Assembly: GCF_023856365.1 (NCBI RefSeq)
Contig: NC_064539.1
Coordinates: forward strand, 19,719,019 to 19,783,018
Source: Brienomyrus brachyistius
Lineage: Eukaryota; Chordata; Actinopteri; Osteoglossiformes; Mormyridae
Length of the DNA stretch: 64,000 nt
Direction: 5' to 3'
The position numbers and the translations under genes were made by a program. Each line of letters begins with the position of its first letter. The stretch's first letter is position 1. Positions 1 through 64,000 of this stretch are shown piece by piece. The notes under the pieces were generated by a model, which had not been told where the DNA came from, made no database searches, and was given only the letters and a program-made list of their open reading frames with translations.

Positions 1-440
1 TTGCATTTTAATACTGTATGCAGCAAAGAGAAATTGTTGCATTAATCTGTATTATTTCACTATTTGCCAAACATTTCCTGAAAGGTGCATTAGGTGTATT
101 GAACAATCTTTTTCTTACACAAAGAGCATGAAAGATCTGAAGCACAATAAACATATTTTTGAATAAAGGTCTAATTTGAGAAAAGAATTAGGTTTGACAA
201 GATCCTTTGAGTTGGTTGTTTAGAAGTTTAGGTAATATACCCATATCAAAAATGACATACTTGCTACTTTTTGTACATGCCATTTTTCACTTGCTTTTAA
301 TATATGATTTGTTCCCTTTCATTACAATACAATTTATGCTCGTTAATACTAATATAGCTAAATATTAGCTATTAAAATAGTGATAAATGTTATATGCCTA
401 CCTCAATGATTGTATTCTAAGTATTGATTTTTTTTTATAG
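1..440. other. Partial intron of ATP8B1
   Basis: AT-rich sequence ending in a T-rich tract and TAG acceptor at 438-440. I see no exon in it, so the N-terminal exons are upstream of the window. Confidence 0.7.
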
Positions 441-12494
<12,054 letters not shown>

Positions 12495-13246
12495 GAGCAA
12501 ACAGTTTTTCAATGTTCACTGCTTGGATCTTAGTTTTATTTGTTTTTTATTGTATTTTTTTATTTTTTTTTTTGGTGAGATTTAAACCAAGGACAAGAAT
12601 TTATTTTAATATATGGAGCATATGCAACAGATAATGTTAGTTTCTCAGGGTTTTAACTTATTCTTGCATTTTAGCAAAAAGGGAGGCATGATTAGAATGT
12701 GGGTAAGAGTTAGTCTTTGGTATCTGATTTGTTGTCTTTTCTATTAAACCCTTGACTCCCACCCGAAACAATCAAGTGCACATTTTTCCCTGAACACAAG
12801 TGTATATGGATGTATACTAGCTTCTACTTGTATTAGGTGCTCTGTTCTCCTGTGTTCAAGCTATGCATGTCACTTCATTTTACAGGTTTCTTTTCTTTAT
12901 GCAAAAGTAATATAGTTCTTTCCAAGCGAAAGCCAGTTTCTTTAAAATTCCCTCAAACCGATTGGTGCTTTTTGGGATCCTAAACCACAATAGTGCCTTG
13001 ACCTTTGATATAAAGGTTTTGCTGTGTACTTTGACAGTCGTAAGTGATCACTTATATAAATGTTTAGAAAACATAAAGGAGAAATCCTTGATTTCCATTC
13101 CTGAAGTACTTTACAGTTAAGATGGATGTCACTTTTTCCCCTTGGTGGATAGTGGAATGTACAGCACCGAACCGTTCACTTGGCCAAATGTTAGATATAG
13201 ATCTTTACTAGACCTTTTTAAATCGGTTATGTGAAATATCACTTAC

Positions 13247-13252
13247 AATAAA
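13247..13252 (+). terminator. Polyadenylation signal AATAAA (proximal)
   Basis: Canonical AATAAA inside the ATP8B1 3' UTR, about 750 nt after the stop. It may give a shorter transcript. Confidence 0.5.
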
Positions 13253-13451
13253 AATTAGGGTGTACTGTTAAGTGGTACTTCAATGGCCCAAAATGGAAAT
13301 ATGTTACAATTTTTTATTTGTGATTGTATTTCTATGTTCATGTTTTATTTTTTCTTAGACGTTGCAGAATCTCTCCGATTTATCATGAGACTCCTTTAAA
13401 ATGCACCTTTATAGGATTTTTAATATTATTGTATATTTTGTACAAATCTGA

Positions 13452-13457
13452 AATAAA
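13452..13457 (+). terminator. Polyadenylation signal AATAAA (distal)
   Basis: Canonical AATAAA followed 15-20 nt later by a T-rich stretch (ATTTTTTTTCC), a usual cleavage context. It is the last such signal before the WDR7 promoter region. Confidence 0.6.
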
Positions 13458-13739
13458 AACTGTGACAATTTTTTTTCCATTAAAAGGAGTTGTAAATGAA
13501 CAAAAGTGGTACACGACTAAAATATTTTTTATAAAATAGCTCGTGTTTTCGGAGATAAATGTGTATAAACCTCATTTCCTTTAAAACTACAGTTGGAGTC
13601 GTCATAAAGCACAATTAATTTGATATTCATTACAAAAAAACTCCTGTAACTTAAGTGAGACACACACAGCTGACATGGTTTTACTGCTAACATATTGTTC
13701 TAACGGTACAATTAACTAATCAGAAAATAGTATTGCAAT

Positions 13740-13870
13740 CCAAATACACGCGAGGCTCGGCTGAGATGAACTGAAGAAGACGCCGTAAGTCAATGTGCGT
13801 TTTTACGACAGCGCCCCACTAACGTTAACGTGTTGCCGTAAAGCTGCGTGGTTAATCAGCTGACAGGACC
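13740..13870 (+). promoter_or_regulatory. wdr7: CpG-rich promoter of WDR7
   Basis: A sharp local rise of CpG dinucleotides (about 15 between 13748 and 13895, for example ACGCGAGGCTCGGC and ACGACAGCGCC) within AT-rich surroundings. It lies just before a probable first exon. No TATA box is evident, as usual for housekeeping CpG promoters. The start site is inferred. Confidence 0.55.
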
Positions 13871-13984
13871 GACTGCAGAAGGGAATAAACACGGCGGAAT
13901 ATAGCCTCTTATTTTTTGACTTTCTGAAGAATTTTATCCAAGAGGCTTCAAGTACAGGACATGTTCCTGTAGTATTTATCACTT
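13870..13984 (+). other. wdr7: Probable non-coding first exon of WDR7 (5' UTR)
   Basis: Sequence after the CpG-rich block ends with a strong donor, CACTT|GTAAGT at 13985. The ATG exon at 18381 has an acceptor just 7 nt before the start codon, so an upstream non-coding exon must exist. This is the best placed one; its 5' limit is a guess. Confidence 0.45.
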
Positions 13985-60195
<46,211 letters not shown>

Positions 60196-60601
60196 TAGGA
60201 AAATAACTGTCAATATTGATCCTATTCAGGGGTACTCTGAAGACTTTTTTGTTTTAGAAGAATTGAATTATAGTACTGAATTGCAGTGTTTCCAATGCAT
60301 TCTTGTCTTTATTTTCTCTTTAGTCCATGGGGAACACAATGAAGAGAAACTAACCTTTTATCAATCCAAAGGATGCTATATTTTCTTTTTTCACAGAATC
60401 GTGAGTGGTCTGTGTTTGTAGAGCAGTAAGTGCTGAACAAGTTGAGATGCGAAGCTGTGTATTTATGAGCAAAATGAAACTGGCAGTCAAAAAGCTTCAC
60501 TGAATGGCAAAGCATCTCCTCAGAAATACTTAAACTGCAACCATGAGTACTTGAGACAATGAAGTAAACTTCAAATTGGGTACTCATCTGACCTGGCTCT
60601 T

Positions 60602-60785
60602 TCAATTTCAATTGAATTCAGTTTTATTTGTATAGCGCATTTTCACATTACATTGTGTCAAAGCGCTTCACATTATTCCAGCCCAAAGCCCCCAGTAAGG
60701 AAGCCAGCGATGACAGTGGCAAGGAAAGACGTCCTAGTAGGAAGAAACCTTGGGAGGAACTAGGGGCCAGCCAAGGAAGTCAAGT
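60602..60785 (+). mobile_element. Dispersed fish repeat (TATAGCGC type)
   Basis: TTTTATTTGTATAGCGCATT, TCAAAGCGCTTCACA, GATGACAGTGGCAAGGAAAG and AGGAAGAAACCTTGGGAGGA are in the order of a very common fish interspersed repeat. I do not know its class for certain. Confidence 0.65.
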
Positions 60786-61468
60786 GAACAAGATGATAAC
60801 ATCCTAATTTACACTCCAAATTGGGGCGGTTCAGCCCAAAACTGAAAAACATTGTTTCAGTCCCATTATACTTAAGAGAAGACTGACATTTCAACAACCA
60901 GTATCTCCAAAACTCCCAGCAGAACCACCTAGCGCTGAAACACATCTTACTGTGGGTGAGCAGCCACTTTAAATAATCCTGCGTGGCATTAATGCAGATT
61001 AGCTGCTTGTTGCACAGCCTCCAATTTAATCATTTAAATGAGTTCAGTCTATATTGGCTTACATGTGTGTACAGCAGGAAGTTCTTTACATAATGTGCCT
61101 CGCTTGTCAAGTAGCAGTGCCAGTCGAGAACCTTAAATCTGCAAATCGCACAGCATGGTGCCTTGAAGCAGGAAGCTGGATTTAATTTATGTCTGAATCT
61201 CGTTAATGCAGAAAAGGCAGCCCAGCCTTTGGCTCACCTGCCGAATGAACTTGTTGCCTTTTAACCTCATAAAAGACCTGGGAAGCTTCTCCTCGGTTTA
61301 GCATGTAACTCATAAGTGGCCTGCTGCCTCCTGCCAGTGTAAAGCCTTGGATCTGATCAGAATTGTAGCACTAAAGAGAAGGTATATAAAATACCCAGGT
61401 CATTTTGAACAATAGTGCAGCTTGCTGGTCTTTAGCGTAGCATGTGACAAATGAGATGTGCTGTTCAG

Positions 61469-61471
<3 letters not shown>

Positions 61472-61512
<41 letters not shown>
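61472..61512 (+). repeat. (ATT)n microsatellite
   Basis: Pure ATT tract of about 41 nt just before a SINE. Confidence 0.95.
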
Positions 61513-61523
61513 GGTTTCTGTCG

Positions 61524-61847
61524 GGGGCGGCATGGTGGTGCAGTGTGTTACCTCACACTTCTGGGACCTGGGTTCGAGTCTCCGCCTGAGTCACATGTGT
61601 GCGGAGTTTCCATGTTCTCCCCATGTCCTCGTGGTCTCCCCACAGCCCAAAGACATGCTGAGACTAATTAGGGGGCCCATAGGTGTGCATGTGTGCGTGA
61701 ATGGTGTGTGAGCGTGCCCTGCGATGGGCTGGCCCCCCATCCTGGGTTGTTCCCTGGCTTGTGCCCATTGCTTCCGGCATAGGCTCCGGACCCCCCGTGA
61801 CCCAGCAGGATAAGCGGGTTGGAAAATGGATGGATGGATGGATGATG
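61524..61847 (+). mobile_element. tRNA-derived SINE with GGAT tail, second copy
   Basis: Starts GGGGCGGCATGGTGGTGCAG, has GGGTTCGAGTCTCCGCC as B box, and ends GGAAAATGGATGGATGGATG. A 7-bp repeat TCTGTCG flanks it (61517-61523 and 61848-61854). It is a little shorter than the copy at 20348-20701 because of internal deletions. Confidence 0.88.
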
Positions 61848-64000
61848 TCTGTCGTGGCAGCGTTGTCTGAAAAGCTGCTGATGCTTGATCTGTCACAGCC
61901 AGACAGGCCTGCAGACTGAGATAGATCCTGAGGTCAGAACGTGGAACCGCCTCACGCTTCATCCTCTCTGAGCAGAGCAACTTGCCTGCACCGTTGGTCC
62001 ATAGATTTGCCCAGTAGGATGAATAAATGCCACGAAGGCTATCAACAGATGTACCCACCATGCTAAGCCATACTCTGTAGCTAGCCAGGGGGAACCTGTA
62101 AGCTAGAATAAAAATTGGTGGACTTGGAGAACTGCTCCCCTTATAGAATTTTACAAAACCACACAAAAGCCTGCTAGCTGATATACATTTCAGCTGATTG
62201 TTATTAGTGATGCTGAGTGCTTTATGCCTAAGGACAATCAGGACCAAAACATCTGCTCCAAGTATTTCCACAGTAGATTACTCTGATTTTCATCCATTGG
62301 CTGAGTATAGGTAATGGGTCAGTAGGGACTTTATGTGGTTTTGTATTTACATTCCTGTCTACAAATATATCATCGTTGTTCAGGTCATCGGTCTAAATAT
62401 TTAATGATTAGGCGAAAGTATTGGAATTGAATTGAATGCAGGAGATTGTGACCCAGTTGTTCATATGTTCTGCCAGAAATGATTATATGTGAACAATCTA
62501 GTAAAATCAGCCTTTGTTCACAAAGCAGAAATGCAGTCAGTGGCCCTTATTTATATAACGTAAATTTGGATGCATGTACAACATTGAACTCCAGAACTTT
62601 ACTTGTTCTGATATCTGTTCATAACTTGCCAAAATGTTTGGTCCTTCAAAGGGATTCATCCAGCTGAGCGTGATGTATCTCTGAAGTGTCTATTCAGGGA
62701 AAAAGTAAGCCAGTGGAAAACTAGAATTACTGCTGAAAGTAATTTTTCAATTCAGCAGCGAGTGCACTGTGCAGGGTCTATAATGAAGCTAATGTGAAAC
62801 GTGTCACAGTAAAATGTTTTAAATAATGTTTTCTCCTTTTTCTGGACAGTCAGCTGTTTTCAGGGGTGGACTGTTTTCGCCACATTATGGGACACATTGA
62901 GCAGTGCTACCCACTGGTCAGATTTTTTTCCTTCATATGTTGGTCATTCAGGGCATCCATGACAGAAAACACCCGTCCCTGCTGGGCGAAAAGTGTGTGT
63001 ATGCATGCACAAAGTGTCTCTCCCTTTCTTTTTTTGTTTGATAGAATTTTAATTTTGCTTTCATTCTCCAGAATATAATTTGTATGCAATGTAAGCAAAA
63101 TATAAACTGAGGTTTTGAAAAAATTGAAATAAGTTTTGAGCTTACATTTACTTTCAGATTACCCATTTTCATTGCATTTTTTATTATTTTTTTTTTTTTT
63201 TTAAATGGTTTATCAACTGCATTTTGATATTGATTATCACGGGAAAAAAACTGTCAGAAAAACAGTTTTTGATATTTGGAACATAAATGTCTTCAGTGAC
63301 ATGTTAATATCTCAATTGTCTGATTGTATTGCTGCAGGTAAAATTGGCCATTTTTGCTAGCTTTTTATATGTGGCAAGATAAAGACAGGTTACTGAAGGT
63401 GTTTAATACTGTGATTTCATTAATACATGGAATTGTGAAGCCCTATTATGAACAACAGCCTAGTTTACAGAACTTGCTATTTTCTTTAGAAATGAGTAAG
63501 TCGCATTAAATTTTTGCGTGCAATTTTTGATCAGCAAGGTGCTTTTCCTTGTCTCTTTCCCAGCATGCAGCAGGTGAGCTCCTTAGACACCCAAAGAATC
63601 TTTAATTAGCAAGGCAGCTCCATTAAAACAACTGCCCCATGTTACGTACCTGCCCCGTATGTCTGCGGCGTAGTTACAGTAAGAAGCCAATGAGGGTTAA
63701 TCTCTCTGAAGCCTAAGAACAAGTGCATCCTTTTCACTCTGCCCTTTGTGTCCTCGTAGCTGCTTTAACAGGCAGCTGCTTGATTACCGCTGGTGCAGCC
63801 CAGCTCTTCAGTCCGTGATCGGCTGCACGTGGCACGTTATTTTTGGAGCAGGTAGCGATGTTTCGCGAAGCTTCTTGCGGCATTTTTGCAGATGCTTTCA
63901 TTTGTGTGTGACCGGTCTAAGCCAAGCCCATTCTGTGCTGCAGTGATACTGTGTGAGGTGGTGGCAGTGACGCTACAGTTGTCTGGTTTCTGTAGATACT

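Larger units (their letters stand above)
12495..13475 (+). other. atp8b1: ATP8B1 3' UTR
   Basis: AT-rich, about 1 kb, with no open frame related to the gene. It ends near the second polyadenylation signal; the cleavage point itself is an estimate. Confidence 0.65.

Noticed and set aside
61591..62271. 226-codon open frame on the - strand near the SINE
   Set aside because: It spans the SINE and unrelated intron and has no domain; the SINE lacks stops in that frame by chance.

Overview
This is a 64 kb stretch of vertebrate, almost certainly ray-finned fish (teleost), nuclear DNA. The genes are split into short exons with consensus GT-AG splice sites. The introns carry fish-type tRNA-derived SINEs with GGAT or ATT tails, decayed LINE and Tc1 pieces, many small inverted-repeat DNA elements, and long dinucleotide microsatellites. 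The SINE with a GGAT tail and the LINE 3' end remind me of osteoglossomorph (mormyrid-like) genomes, but that is memory only. There are no bacterial operons, CRISPR arrays or rRNA genes.

Two protein-coding genes fill the window, both on the + strand. (1) Positions 441-12494 hold the last 25 coding exons (1,150 residues) of a P4-ATPase lipid flippase, best matched to ATP8B1. Only the N-terminal ~100 residues lie upstream of the window. All junctions keep the frame, and the [11 protein letters not shown] and GDGANDVN motifs are intact. The 3' UTR runs to a polyadenylation signal near 13452. (2) Only a few hundred bases later, a CpG-rich promoter and a probable non-coding first exon (~13870-13984) start WDR7 (rabconnectin-3 beta). 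Its ATG is at 18388. Twenty coding exons (about 1,158 of ~1,490 residues) lie in the window, ending at 60124; the C-terminal part lies beyond 64000.

Layout: 1-12494 is the compact ATP8B1 gene with small introns. 12495-13980 is its 3' UTR, a short gap and the WDR7 promoter. 13985-18380 is WDR7 intron 1. 18388-31261 is the N-terminal WD40 half of WDR7. 31262-60124 is the long-intron half, with three big introns (about 4.5, 7.2 and 7.8 kb) rich in mobile elements and possible conserved non-coding DNA. 60125-64000 is intron.

The two proteins are not known to act in one complex. ATP8B1 (with a CDC50-type subunit) moves phospholipids across the plasma or apical membrane. WDR7 works with DMXL1/DMXL2 to assemble and activate the V-ATPase for vesicle acidification.

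I found no wholly new gene system. The points most worth checking are: a minisatellite grown inside a terminal-inverted-repeat element (48571-48943); a tandem duplication that copies a WDR7 5' splice site (22561-22707); a possible unrecognised 57-nt phase-matched WDR7 exon (58050-58106); a conserved-looking 33-codon cassette exon (40586-40684); a MITE lying directly against a WDR7 splice acceptor (28253-28411); a GC-AG intron in ATP8B1; and the unusually tight head-to-tail ATP8B1-WDR7 arrangement.
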